Origin: Photobacterium iliopiscarium
GTDB lineage: Bacteria; Pseudomonadota; Gammaproteobacteria; Enterobacterales; Vibrionaceae
Length of the DNA stretch: 64,000 bases
Direction: 5' to 3'
Assembly (NCBI RefSeq): GCF_003026395.1
Contig: NZ_PYOO01000001.1
Span: 248,001-312,000, forward strand
The notes beneath the pieces were generated by a model. That model saw nothing but the letters and a program-made list of their open reading frames with translations. It was not told where the DNA came from and made no database searches. The position numbers were made by a program, and so were the translations under genes. Positions 1 through 9,003 of this stretch are shown piece by piece. Every line of letters begins with the position of its first letter. The stretch's first letter is position 1.

Positions 1-857
1 TAAGATGGCTGGCACCCGCTAAAAGCATTTGGTCTCAACTCAATGGTCACCATCAAAGCCGTCATAAAGGACGTGGAATGAACTTCTCTGAAGTGCGTCC
101 TTATCAGGCAGGTGATGATATTCGATCTATTGACTGGCGAGTGACTGCGCGTACAGGAAAAACACATACCAAATTATTTACCGAAGAACGTGAACAACCG
201 ATCATGCTATTTATTGATATCAGTAGTAGCATGCAGTTTGGCTCACAATTAATGCTGAAATCGGTACAGGCTGCGCATTTTGCCAGTTTATTAAGTTGGT
301 TAGCTATTGATGAACAAGATCGTATCGGTGCTGTTATTTATAATGGAATTAACACCATCGAGTGTAAACCTACCGCCCGTCAGCGGGGACCATTACAGAT
401 TATCAATGCATTAATTTCAGCTCAACATGACGCACTTCAAGCAATCAATACCAGCCGTCACGATGGTTTTTCAATCGCGTTAAAACGGTTACATTATCTC
501 TGCCCCAAAGGCAGCGAAATTGTTATTATCAGTGATTTTCATACCTTAAAAGCCACAGATAAACGTCGTTTAAGCCAACTTCGACAACATAATCGTATTC
601 AATTTGTCCAAATTTATGATCCTCTCGAACAAGGACAAACACAATTCCGTGGCTATGAGCATGTAACTGATAATAAACAATCAGCATGGCTGGATTTCTC
701 AGCAAAAAAAACACGTGATTCACTCAGTCAACAATATCAAACCCATCAGAATTTTATTCATGAAATGGCAACATCCCTTGCCATTCCATTACATAGTCTC
801 TCGGCAGCACAATCATTATTACAACAGCTTGGTGCTCATTCTCAAGGAGTAAGGTAA
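1..857 (+). CDS. DUF58 domain protein (BatA-like operon), 5' truncated
   Basis: The reading frame is open from position 3, so the gene begins before the window; the ATG at 78 is internal. The visible part is the core of a DUF58 protein: GRGMNFSEVRPYQAGDD (a conserved DUF58 signature), then IDWRVTAR, then a VWA-like strand LFIDISSSM with the DxSxS metal-site motif. DUF58 proteins accompany MoxR AAA+ ATPases and VWA membrane proteins. Here it overlaps the next gene (TAATG) and opens the run of five overlapping genes to 6209. A moxR gene would be expected just upstream, outside the window. The family role in assembling or protecting envelope components is inferred, not shown. Confidence 0.9.
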   Translation, partial: RWLAPAKSIWSQLNGHHQSRHKGRGMNFSEVRPYQAGDDIRSIDWRVTARTGKTHTKLFTEEREQPIMLFIDISSSMQFGSQLMLKSVQAAHFASLLSWLAIDEQDRIGAVIYNGINTIECKPTARQRGPLQIINALISAQHDALQAINTSRHDGFSIALKRLHYLCPKGSEIVIISDFHTLKATDKRRLSQLRQHNRIQFVQIYDPLEQGQTQFRGYEHVTDNKQSAWLDFSAKKTRDSLSQQYQTHQNFIHEMATSLAIPLHSLSAAQSLLQQLGAHSQGVR

Positions 858-1381
858 TGACAACACCGACAGTACCAGCATTACCATTGGCAGATATTCA
901 TCTTCACACCGAACCAAGCTTTTGGCCTCTTGCTTGGGGATGGTGGGTAGTCATTATTGTCAGCCTTATTATTATAAGCTTTGTAGGTTATAAATTTCAT
1001 CGCCGCAATCATCATGTTGCAGCGAAGCAAGAAGCAATTGCAATATTAAAGACCTATCGCTTTGATGATGGTGTTACAACAATTAATACGTTATTGAAAC
1101 AAGCCGCATTAAGCTATTTTCCACGTTCTGTTATTGCCCCTTTAACGGGAATGCAATGGCTCACTTTTCTTGATCAACAGTTACCACTTAAATACCGTGG
1201 TTTTGTTGATCAACAATCATCGTGGCAACAAGGGCTTTTTTCCTCGACACCATTAACAGAACCGCAATTTAATGATTGCCAACAGCAGGCATTACTGTGG
1301 CTACAACATGCCCTGCCCGCGAAAACCAATGATCATGGCAATACCTCAACGATGATCACTAAGGAGTCATCCAATGTTTGA
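857..1381 (+). CDS. DUF4381 family membrane protein
   Basis: 174 aa. It has a short periplasmic start, one strongly hydrophobic segment at about residues 27-48 (WGWWVVIIVSLIIISF), then a soluble cytoplasmic helix-rich part with many Gln and Leu residues. The position between a DUF58 gene and a VWA gene, plus the single N-terminal membrane anchor, is the usual arrangement for DUF4381 proteins in Bat-type operons. Start and stop codons overlap both neighbours, so translation is probably coupled. No catalytic motif is visible. Confidence 0.8.
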   Translation: MTTPTVPALPLADIHLHTEPSFWPLAWGWWVVIIVSLIIISFVGYKFHRRNHHVAAKQEAIAILKTYRFDDGVTTINTLLKQAALSYFPRSVIAPLTGMQWLTFLDQQLPLKYRGFVDQQSSWQQGLFSSTPLTEPQFNDCQQQALLWLQHALPAKTNDHGNTSTMITKESSNV

Positions 1382-2339
1382 ATTTGTATGGCTATGGGCA
1401 TGGGCCTTATTGCCATTAGCTTGGCTCGTGTATCGATTCAGTAAACCCGTTGCGCAACCTGCGGCAATCCATTTACCTCAGTTACCGCAAGGCGTTGGCC
1501 AAAAACAGCCTAGTTCTATTATTCGAAAAGTATTAATGTCTTTAGTCTGGGTAAGCCTTGTGTGTGCGATAGCGCGCCCCGTATGGTATGGCGATCCAAT
1601 AGAAATAAAACCAGAACACCGTGACATGTTATTAGCAGTCGATCTTTCAGGATCAATGGCAATCCCTGATATGGTCACCAAAGACGGCCAAAGTATTGAT
1701 CGCTTAACGGCGGTGAAACATGTACTGGCTGATTTTATTGCTAAACGCAAAGGTGATCGGCTTGGATTAGTAGTTTTTGCTGATCATGGCTACTTACAAA
1801 CGCCATTAACGTTTGATCGCAAAACCGTTGAACAACAACTCAACCGTACTGTCCTTGGCTTAATTGGTCAAAGTACTGCAATTGGTGAAGGACTTGGGGT
1901 AGCAACAAAAACCTTTATCGACAGTAAAGCACCACAGCGGGTAATTATTCTACTCAGTGATGGTGGTAATACTTCAGGGGTTATTGGTCCAATTGAAGCG
2001 GCAAAGCTTGCCAAAGAAAGCCACGTTAAGATTTATACTGTTGGCATTGGCGCTGATAAAATGATTCAAAAAGGCTTCTTCGGTGATCGGGTTGTTAATC
2101 CATCATCAGATCTTGATGAAAAAACATTAAGCAAGATCGCCGCTATGACGGGGGGTGAATATTTCCGCGCCCGTAACCCACAGCAACTTGCCAAAATTTA
2201 TGATGTTATTAATAAACTTCAACCTGTTAATAATGCTCAACAAACGTGGCGACCACGTGATGAGCTATTCCGTTATCCATTAACGTTAGCATTGCTTTTA
2301 TCCGTTATTATCGCTTTCATGAGGAAACGTCATGGCTGA
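1374..2339 (+). CDS. VWA domain membrane protein (BatA type)
   Basis: 321 aa. Two hydrophobic segments sit in the first 65 residues and one at the C-terminus (about 300-316), bracketing a von Willebrand factor A domain. The MIDAS metal site is visible: AVDLSGSMA (DxSxS), a later conserved Thr, and LLSDGGNTSG. This is the BatA layout: a VWA domain displayed on the periplasmic face between membrane anchors. It overlaps the DUF4381 gene by 8 nt and the next VWA gene by 8 nt. Bat proteins are linked to aerotolerance in Bacteroides and to envelope maintenance elsewhere; the role here is inferred. Confidence 0.88.
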   Translation: MFEFVWLWAWALLPLAWLVYRFSKPVAQPAAIHLPQLPQGVGQKQPSSIIRKVLMSLVWVSLVCAIARPVWYGDPIEIKPEHRDMLLAVDLSGSMAIPDMVTKDGQSIDRLTAVKHVLADFIAKRKGDRLGLVVFADHGYLQTPLTFDRKTVEQQLNRTVLGLIGQSTAIGEGLGVATKTFIDSKAPQRVIILLSDGGNTSGVIGPIEAAKLAKESHVKIYTVGIGADKMIQKGFFGDRVVNPSSDLDEKTLSKIAAMTGGEYFRARNPQQLAKIYDVINKLQPVNNAQQTWRPRDELFRYPLTLALLLSVIIAFMRKRHG

Positions 2340-4521
2340 TTTTACCTTTATGCACCCATTATGGTTTGCTGCATTCATTCCCTTGATCATCGTTCTACCG
2401 TGGTTAAAAGGCAAAGCGCAGCATTCAGGCTTAATTGCCCCTCACCTCGCACAAAAACTGGGTCTAACTCAACAACAACCCAAAATATGGCCGATCGGTT
2501 TATTAGCATTAGGTTGGCTTATTGCGGTTGTTGCAATGGCTGGACCTAGCTGGCAAAAAGTAAAACTGCCCGCCTATAACCTCAGTGGCGCGCGAGTGCT
2601 CGTGATGAATATGTCACAATCAATGTACGCCACCGACATTAAACCTAACCGTTTAACCCAAGAAAGATTTAAAGCATTAGATATGTTACCCGGCTGGAAA
2701 GAAGGCAGCACAGGACTGGTCGCTTTTGCGGGTGATGGCTATGAAGTCAGTCCATTAACGACTGACAGCAGCACATTACGCAATTTAATTCCAAATTTAT
2801 CACCGAATGTGATGCCCATTGCGGGCAATAATGCGGCAGCAGGTATTGCGGAAGCGATAAGGTTACTTAAACAAGCGGGTCACAATACCGGTGACATTAT
2901 TTTAATGACTGATGGCATAACTAAAACTATAGCAAAACAAGCATTAGCCGATCTAAAAGGGACTCACTATCGCGTTTCTATTTTGGCAATGGGCACCGTT
3001 GTTGGTGCTCCGATTCAACTTCCTGATGGCAGTTTATTATCAGAAAATGGCACACCTGTGATCAGTAAAATTGATATCAATACACTGATGTCAATTACTG
3101 ACAGCACAGGTGGCATATTACAAATGGCACAAACAACTGATAATGATGTTAATGCGATTGTCAGCTTTACCGCAAAACCATTAGCTAGCGGCAACAAAGG
3201 TCATGAAAAAGAATTACAAGAACGTTTAAACAGTGGGTTTTGGTTAGTTATACCATTGTTATTATTAGCGTTGCTGGGATTTCGTCGTGGGGTTGTTTTT
3301 GCGGCAATGTTTATTTTGTTACCCATCGATCACGCTCAAGCAAGCCCATGGACAAACACTAACCGCCAAGCATATGAAACATTTACTGATGGCAATTATA
3401 AACAAGCAGCACAAGATTTCACGTCACCACAGTGGAAAGGTATTGCTGAATATAAAGCTAAGCAATATGAACAAGCGATAGCGACACTAAAACCACTACA
3501 AGATCCAACATCACAATATAATCTTGGTAATGCTTATGCTCAAAAAGGGGATTATAAACAAGCGGCAGCAACTTATGAAAAGCTATTAAAACAACAACCT
3601 GACTTTGCTGATGCTAAAAAGAATTTAGCCATTGTTGAGCAAGCTGAAAAGCAGAAACAACAGCAGAAACAACAGCAGAAAAATAAGGAACAGTCAGGAA
3701 AAAAAGACCAGCAAAAAGGTCAGCAAGATAACAAAGACCAGCAGCAACAAGGTCAACAAGGTAACAAAGACCAACAGCAAAAAGGTCAGCAAGGCAACAA
3801 AGACCAACAGCAACAAGGTCAGCAAGGTAACAAAGACCAACAGCAACAAGGTCAGCAAGGTAACAAAGACCAACAGCAAAAAGGTCAGCAAGGTAACAAA
3901 GACCAACAGCAAAAAGGTCAGCAAGGCAACAAAGACCAACAGCAACAAGGTCAGCAAGGTAACAAAGACCAACAGCAACAAGGTCAGCAAGGTAACAAAG
4001 ACCAACAGCAACAAGGTCAGCAAGGTAACAAAGACCAGCAGCAACAAGGCCAGCAGCAACAAGGCCAGCAAGGCAACAAAGACCAACAGCAACAAGGTCA
4101 GCAAGGCAACAAAGACCAACAGCAACAAGGTCAGCAAGGCAACAAAGACCAACAGCAACAAGGTCAGCAAGGCAACAAAGACCAACAGCAACAAGGCCAG
4201 CAAGGCAACAAAGACCAACAGCAACAAAGTCAGCAAGGTAACGAAAACCAGCAACCGTCAATGAGAGAAGCGGACAAGAAACAACAAGCTCAACAGCAAG
4301 ATAAGCAACAAGATAAAAACGGTAAAGACCAACAACCATCAGCAGTAACGATGCAGCAAGGCAAACCAAACGGTAAGCAGCAACAAGTGCTTTCAGTCAG
4401 TAACCCTATATTGAAAAAACTTGAGCAAGTACCTGATGATACCGCGGGGCTAATTCGAGCCCAATTAATGTTGCAAGCACAGCAAAGAGCCAAGCAACAA
4501 CAAAGTAATAAATCATGGTAA
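2332..4521 (+). CDS. VWA-TPR membrane protein (BatB/BatC fusion) with Gln-rich repeat tail
   Basis: 729 aa. The first 330 residues are a second VWA domain with flanking membrane segments, but its MIDAS is altered: MNMSQSM replaces the DxSxS motif, so metal binding may be weak. Residues about 345-430 form TPR helices (KQAAQDF, QYNLGNAYAQKGDYKQAAATYEKLL). Residues about 462-640 are a low-complexity tail of near-identical 11-residue units of the form GQQGNKDQQQQ. This matches BatB fused to BatC. The repeat array encodes open frames in several other phases, which are not genes. It overlaps both neighbours and is part of the Bat operon. Confidence 0.88.
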   Translation: MADFTFMHPLWFAAFIPLIIVLPWLKGKAQHSGLIAPHLAQKLGLTQQQPKIWPIGLLALGWLIAVVAMAGPSWQKVKLPAYNLSGARVLVMNMSQSMYATDIKPNRLTQERFKALDMLPGWKEGSTGLVAFAGDGYEVSPLTTDSSTLRNLIPNLSPNVMPIAGNNAAAGIAEAIRLLKQAGHNTGDIILMTDGITKTIAKQALADLKGTHYRVSILAMGTVVGAPIQLPDGSLLSENGTPVISKIDINTLMSITDSTGGILQMAQTTDNDVNAIVSFTAKPLASGNKGHEKELQERLNSGFWLVIPLLLLALLGFRRGVVFAAMFILLPIDHAQASPWTNTNRQAYETFTDGNYKQAAQDFTSPQWKGIAEYKAKQYEQAIATLKPLQDPTSQYNLGNAYAQKGDYKQAAATYEKLLKQQPDFADAKKNLAIVEQAEKQKQQQKQQQKNKEQSGKKDQQKGQQDNKDQQQQGQQGNKDQQQKGQQGNKDQQQQGQQGNKDQQQQGQQGNKDQQQKGQQGNKDQQQKGQQGNKDQQQQGQQGNKDQQQQGQQGNKDQQQQGQQGNKDQQQQGQQQQGQQGNKDQQQQGQQGNKDQQQQGQQGNKDQQQQGQQGNKDQQQQGQQGNKDQQQQSQQGNENQQPSMREADKKQQAQQQDKQQDKNGKDQQPSAVTMQQGKPNGKQQQVLSVSNPILKKLEQVPDDTAGLIRAQLMLQAQQRAKQQQSNKSW
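3718..4236 (+). repeat. 33-bp tandem repeat (minisatellite) in the BatB/BatC gene
   Basis: About fifteen copies of a 33-bp unit encode GQQGNKDQQQQ, with K/Q alternation at the last residue and one partial 5-residue unit (GQQQQ) near the middle. The copies differ by only a few silent changes, so copy number may vary between strains. Because 33 is a multiple of 3 and the unit lacks stops in several frames, long false ORFs appear on both strands here. Confidence 0.95.
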
Positions 4522-6209
4522 TAGAGAAGATGAAAATGTCAGTAAATAAAAGTAATTGGATTAAAAAATACCGCTCGCCATGGTTATTACTTCTAACCAT
4601 GCTTGTCGCATTATTGCCCCTGCAAGCCATGGCGGCACAAGCAGAAGCGACAGTATCAAAAAATGTTGTTGCCGTGAATCAAGTCTTTCAGCTAACGGTT
4701 TCAGTTGATACCGCAATCAACCCTAACAGTGTCGATTTTAGTGTATTAAGCCCCGATTTTGCATATGGTCAACCCAGTGTCAGTAGCTCGACATCATTAA
4801 TAAATGGCGCGATGTCGCGTAATACAACTTGGACGCTTTCCCTCGCCGCTAAAAAAGTTGGAGCCGCAACTATACCCGCCTTTAAAATTGGCAGTTCTCA
4901 AACAACGCCAATTACAATTAGTGTACTTAAAGGCAGTCAAAAAAACACGGCAACGGCATCTAATCAAGCCAATGTTCAAGTCACTGCTGAAATCGATAAA
5001 AATGCACTTTATGTTGGTGAAAGTATTCATTATCGAGTGAAAATATTAATTGGTGAGCAGCTATCTCAAGCCTCATTAAGTGCACCATCAGGCGATGGCC
5101 TAGCCGTGTCACAAGTGGGTCAAGATGCTCAACATAATATTGTTCAAAATGGCCGCCGCTATTTAGTCATTACGCGTAACTATCAACTGACGGCAGAAAA
5201 AGCAGGCAAGATCATTATTCAAGGTTCAAAATTCAATGGTAGCGCAATACGTGGCGCAAATGGTTTTAGCTCAGGCATTACCATACCAGTAAATGAAAAT
5301 GCTCGAAATATCACTATAAACATCAAACCTAAACCAACAGATTACAAAGGGTTATGGTTACCAACCCCTGACTTACAGCTACAACAAACATGGCAACCAC
5401 AGGTTTCAAATCACAATGATGTAACCACCAAAGTTGGTGAACCCATCACCCGCACTATTACTTTGCGAATTAAAGACGTTGCTCAAAGTAATATGCCAAA
5501 TGTAAACCTGACCTACCCTGATACTGTACGTATTTATAATGAGAAACCTGAATATCGTACTGAAAATGGCGACAGTGTAATGACGTTAAAACAAGTCATC
5601 ATTCCTCGTCAAGCAGGCAAAGTATTACTACCACCATTAACCATTAATTGGTGGAATACAACCACAGAAAAACAACAAAGTAGCGAAATTAAAGGGTTAA
5701 CTTTAAATGTTATTGCAGATCCAACCGCAAATAGCCAACTTTCACCACCAGCAACAATAACGCCACCAGCAGCAACAATACATTCAGCAAAAACCATTAC
5801 TGCGGCGGGCATATGGCCATGGACAACGCTTGTTTTTGCCCTATTGTGGTTAATTACTTTAGTATTATTAATTAAAAAACGTCAGCAAACTGTTATAGCA
5901 ACAACCGTAACAGCGACACAAACAACAGATATAACATCAATGCTTGAAGCGGCGATTAATGCCAATGAGCCAATTAAAGTACAAACTTACTATCAACAAT
6001 GGCGTCAGCAGCAATATCGAACAATCAATACTCAACCTCAGCTATTACAGCAACTTGATAATGAAGTACAAGCGATGATGGCAACGCATTATTCACCATT
6101 AGATAGCACATGGAATAACCAAACATTGTTAGCATTATTAACCCAAGCTAAACAACTTACAGTAACAAAACAGGCACCGATGACATTATCAAGTCTAGAT
6201 CCTCAATAA
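4515..6209 (+). CDS. BatD family protein
   Basis: 564 aa. There is an N-terminal signal-type hydrophobic stretch (about residues 18-37, ending LQAMAAQA), a long periplasmic part made of beta-rich repeats (EATVSKNVVAVNQVFQLTVSV is typical of BatD domain starts), and a C-terminal membrane helix at about 435-455. BatD closes Bat operons. The ATG at 4515 overlaps the upstream stop; ATGs at 4530 and 4536 follow the purine-rich AGAGAAG and are equally possible starts. The gene contains a perfect protospacer for the first CRISPR spacer of the downstream transposon (4580-4611). A hairpin terminator follows. Confidence 0.88.
   Translation: MVIEKMKMSVNKSNWIKKYRSPWLLLLTMLVALLPLQAMAAQAEATVSKNVVAVNQVFQLTVSVDTAINPNSVDFSVLSPDFAYGQPSVSSSTSLINGAMSRNTTWTLSLAAKKVGAATIPAFKIGSSQTTPITISVLKGSQKNTATASNQANVQVTAEIDKNALYVGESIHYRVKILIGEQLSQASLSAPSGDGLAVSQVGQDAQHNIVQNGRRYLVITRNYQLTAEKAGKIIIQGSKFNGSAIRGANGFSSGITIPVNENARNITINIKPKPTDYKGLWLPTPDLQLQQTWQPQVSNHNDVTTKVGEPITRTITLRIKDVAQSNMPNVNLTYPDTVRIYNEKPEYRTENGDSVMTLKQVIIPRQAGKVLLPPLTINWWNTTTEKQQSSEIKGLTLNVIADPTANSQLSPPATITPPAATIHSAKTITAAGIWPWTTLVFALLWLITLVLLIKKRQQTVIATTVTATQTTDITSMLEAAINANEPIKVQTYYQQWRQQQYRTINTQPQLLQQLDNEVQAMMATHYSPLDSTWNNQTLLALLTQAKQLTVTKQAPMTLSSLDPQ
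4580..4611 (+). other. Perfect protospacer for CRISPR spacer 1, inside batD
   Basis: These 32 bases are identical to the spacer at 39706-39737. The two bases before the protospacer (4578-4579) are CC, the type I-F PAM. The target lies in the signal-peptide region of batD, on the sense strand. I-F3 transposons insert about 50 bp beyond the PAM-distal end, which would be near 4660, early in batD. Confidence 0.97.
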
Positions 6210-6223
6210 CCTAAACTAAAAAA

Positions 6224-6250
6224 TATAAGGCTATATTTATAGCCTTATTA
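6224..6250 (+). terminator. Terminator after the Bat operon
   Basis: Inverted repeat TAAGGCTATA / TATAGCCTTA starts about 15 bases after the batD stop, with an AT-rich tail. The rest of 6251-6627 is AT-rich, with no gene seen, and must hold the sstT promoter. Confidence 0.75.
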
Positions 6251-6627
6251 AAACGCTTAATATTGATTGATGCATCCATGAAAATAAATTAATTTTAGGC
6301 GTTTTACTTTCTGTAACCAAATGTAAAACAACATAACATTAACGACCCTCTTTACAAATAAAACCACCACTTAATCCTTAACAATTAAACATCTCATCTT
6401 AATTAATATTTTTTAGTTACGTGACACATGCCAATAAAAATATACATATTGCTACTTAATTGTGAAGTTAACGTAATAAGAATTGTTAAAAAACAGCAAT
6501 AAGTATGCTTATTAAAAGAAGACTGGCTATTTTAAACAGATCCTGTTAAAAAATGTTTCTGTTACAAAATATAAAACGTAAATACAAACACAAACACAAA
6601 CACAACAATAAAAATGCAGGATGAACT

Positions 6628-7869
6628 ATGAGCCAACCACAACCTTTTCTTGCCAGAGTCGCTAATGGCAGCTTAGTAATACAAATATTGGTGGGTATTA
6701 TTGCCGGCGTTACTTTAGCCGTTATATCCCCATCATCAGCATTAAGTATGAGCTCTTTGGGCGGGCTATTTGTTGCAGCCTTAAAGGCAGTCGCACCTAT
6801 ATTAGTATTTATTTTGGTGGCGTCATCAATTGCCAATCAAAAAAAAGGCACTCATACTAATATGAAACCAATAATTTTCCTTTATTTATTAGGAACATTA
6901 TTAGCCGCTTTTACCGCCGTAGCAATGAGCTTTCTTTTTCCAACCACTTTAACGCTTGTTACTAGCACGACGTCAATTGCACCACCTGAAGGTATTGCTG
7001 AGGTTATTAATTCACTATTTTTTAAAATGGTTGATAACCCAATTAACGCTTTAATGACAGGTAACTTTATTGGTATTTTGGCATGGGCAATCGCATTAGG
7101 TTTCTCACTACACCAAGCAAGTGATGCCACTAAGCAGGTTTTCCAAGACATGTCTGATGGCGTAACATTAATTGTGCGCTTTATTATTCGTCTAGCGCCT
7201 ATTGGTATTTTTGGTCTTGTTGCGCACACTTTCGCTCAAACAGGCTTTAATGCATTATTAGGTTATGCACATCTATTAGGTGTATTACTTGGTTCAATGG
7301 CTATTATTGCACTTATTGTTAACCCACTTATTGTATTTGTAAAAATCAGAACAAATCCTTATCCGCTAGTATTTCGTTGTTTACGTGAAAGTGGTATTAC
7401 CGCCTTCTTCACTCGTAGTTCAGCGGCAAATATTCCAGTAAATATGCGATTATGTGAAGATCTTAATCTACATGAAGATACTTATTCCGTTTCTATTCCT
7501 TTAGGTGCAACCATTAATATGGGTGGTGCTGCAATTACCATTACTATTTTAACGTTAGCAGCGGTACATACGCTCGGTATTGAAGTTGATCTTGCGACAG
7601 CCGTATTACTCAGCGTAGTTGCAGCAGTATCAGCGTGTGGCGCATCTGGTGTTGCTGGTGGTTCACTGTTATTAATTCCGTTAGCCGCAAGTTTATTTGG
7701 TATTCCAAATGAAGTTGCAATGCAAGTCGTCGCTGTTGGCTTTATTATTGGGGTAATTCAAGACTCAGCAGAAACAGCATTAAACAGCTCAACGGATGTC
7801 GTTTTTACCGCAGCAGCATGTTTAGCGGCTGAACGAAAAAAAGCAAAAGTACGCCTACAAAAATCATAA
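6628..7869 (+). CDS. sstT: Serine/threonine:Na+ symporter SstT
   Basis: 413 aa, the usual length for SstT of the DAACS (glutamate/dicarboxylate symporter) family. The sequence is almost entirely membrane segments, starting [20 protein letters not shown]. The family hairpin and TM7-8 motifs are visible (serine-rich [22 protein letters not shown]; near the end [16 protein letters not shown]). It imports serine and threonine with Na+ across the inner membrane. It has a good Shine-Dalgarno sequence (AGGA), stands alone, and is followed by a strong terminator. Confidence 0.93.
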   Translation: MSQPQPFLARVANGSLVIQILVGIIAGVTLAVISPSSALSMSSLGGLFVAALKAVAPILVFILVASSIANQKKGTHTNMKPIIFLYLLGTLLAAFTAVAMSFLFPTTLTLVTSTTSIAPPEGIAEVINSLFFKMVDNPINALMTGNFIGILAWAIALGFSLHQASDATKQVFQDMSDGVTLIVRFIIRLAPIGIFGLVAHTFAQTGFNALLGYAHLLGVLLGSMAIIALIVNPLIVFVKIRTNPYPLVFRCLRESGITAFFTRSSAANIPVNMRLCEDLNLHEDTYSVSIPLGATINMGGAAITITILTLAAVHTLGIEVDLATAVLLSVVAAVSACGASGVAGGSLLLIPLAASLFGIPNEVAMQVVAVGFIIGVIQDSAETALNSSTDVVFTAAACLAAERKKAKVRLQKS

Positions 7870-7902
7870 GTACGTTGCTAACAATATAAAAACACAACAT
7901 GA

Positions 7903-7936
7903 AAAATGCGACTACCCAACGGTAGCCGCATTTTTT
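7903..7936 (+). terminator. Terminator after sstT
   Basis: An inverted repeat of about 15 bp (AATGCGACTACC / GGTAGCCGCATT, one mismatch) is followed by a run of seven T. It may serve both strands, since the gene at 7957-8274 points toward it. Confidence 0.9.
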
Positions 7937-7956
7937 TATCTATCATATCGTTCTTA

Positions 7957-8274
7957 TTAGTAGATATTAGTCGCTTTACGAATAGCGTTATTTGAACGAT
8001 GGATCAAACTATTCACCGCTCTTCTTTTCTTATTTTTTACTGCGCGTTCCACTCTTTTCTCTGCATAAGTGCCATTTTTAAGTTCTGTCATGGTTCTTTG
8101 CGTATTGTCATATTTATTTTGTGAACGCCTAATAGTACGTTGGGTTCCATTAATTGTATTTTCAATATGAGAAAGTTGATTATCAAGTCGATGAATTACA
8201 CCGTCAGCATGCACAGTTATAGACGTTGCTAATAATGCAACTAAGGGAATAATACGAAGTGTTTTGTGTACCAT
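7957..8274 (-). CDS. Small secreted basic protein, unknown
   Basis: 105 aa with a clear signal peptide (residues 1-23, hydrophobic core RIIPLVALLATSITVHA, probable cleavage after VHA). The mature part is basic and helical with many Arg, Asn and Gln residues and no Cys. It is probably a periplasmic coiled or helical protein. I do not recognise the family. It runs toward sstT and shares the terminator region. Confidence 0.65.
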   Translation of the reverse strand: MVHKTLRIIPLVALLATSITVHADGVIHRLDNQLSHIENTINGTQRTIRRSQNKYDNTQRTMTELKNGTYAEKRVERAVKNKKRRAVNSLIHRSNNAIRKATNIY

Positions 8275-8346
8275 AGCGTGTTTCTCTCAATTGAAAATTC
8301 ATTCTTATTGTACAAATCTTATCTACAAAAACACTGATTTGAGACT

Positions 8347-8391
8347 AAAATGTAATAATAAAAAGCAAAATGGCTATAATTATTACATTTT
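8347..8391. repeat. 13-bp perfect inverted repeat between divergent genes
   Basis: AAAATGTAATAAT at 8347-8359 and its exact complement at 8379-8391, 19 bp apart, lie between two divergently transcribed small genes. There is no T-run of terminator type. It could be an operator or cruciform. Confidence 0.6.
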
Positions 8392-8570
8392 CATACATAA
8401 TCCAGTCGTTATTCAAAAAAAATAAGCAAAAATCAAAACTAAACTATTGATGAAAAGATCTAATGACGATGATTGAATTATTTAGTTGGTAACCATGTGT
8501 CTTCGCCCGATAAAATCGAGTCATACAGACAAACGTTACCCCTATAACATCAATAAAAGAGGGCTTCGTC

Positions 8571-8894
8571 ATGGTAACTATCACCGCGCATAACACGGGC
8601 TATACCATCGCAAAATCAGCAGTGACAAAAGCAAGTAAACGCCTCTCAGCTGCTGGCTATTTTACTGATATTTACTGTATGGATCGTCGATTTAGATTAG
8701 TGATCACTAACGATAAACAATTGCCATATGAATATGCTATCCACTTTATCCCTAGTGTCGATGGTGATGAAACACACCTTGAAGTTTTCCTTAAAAATGA
8801 TCAAAAACGCTATTTTGTTGATGATTTTTCAGAACCAGAACTGATTGAAGATATTATTAATCACTACCAACATTACAATAGCAGTGAGTTTTAA
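8571..8894 (+). CDS. Hypothetical 107-aa protein
   Basis: Preceded by GAGGGC seven bases before the ATG, a good ribosome site. It is a soluble acidic alpha/beta protein (MVTITAHNTGYTIAKSAV), with Asp/Glu-rich stretches such as SVDGDETHLEV, and no signal or membrane segment. I do not recognise it. It stands alone, divergent from the 7957-8274 gene. Confidence 0.65.
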   Translation: MVTITAHNTGYTIAKSAVTKASKRLSAAGYFTDIYCMDRRFRLVITNDKQLPYEYAIHFIPSVDGDETHLEVFLKNDQKRYFVDDFSEPELIEDIINHYQHYNSSEF

Positions 8895-8929
8895 CACAGC
8901 TTTAGTGAAATTAAACCGTATCGCGCAAT

Positions 8930-8964
8930 AAAAAAAACCTGCCACAGAATAAACAGCGGCAGGT
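8930..8964 (-). terminator. Terminator of the yiaWV-like operon
   Basis: Stem ACCTGCC / GGCAGGT with seven A on the plus-strand left side; read on the minus strand it is a hairpin followed by seven T, directly after the HlyD-family gene stop. Confidence 0.85.
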
Positions 8965-9003
8965 GAACCAAAATACAAAGCTATTATTATAATTTACAAA
9001 TAC

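Noticed and set aside
3614-4369. Long open frames on both strands over the Gln-rich repeat (up to 251 aa)
   Set aside because: They are shadows of the 33-bp tandem repeat, which has no stop in several frames; no start signals, and the BatB/BatC frame explains the region.
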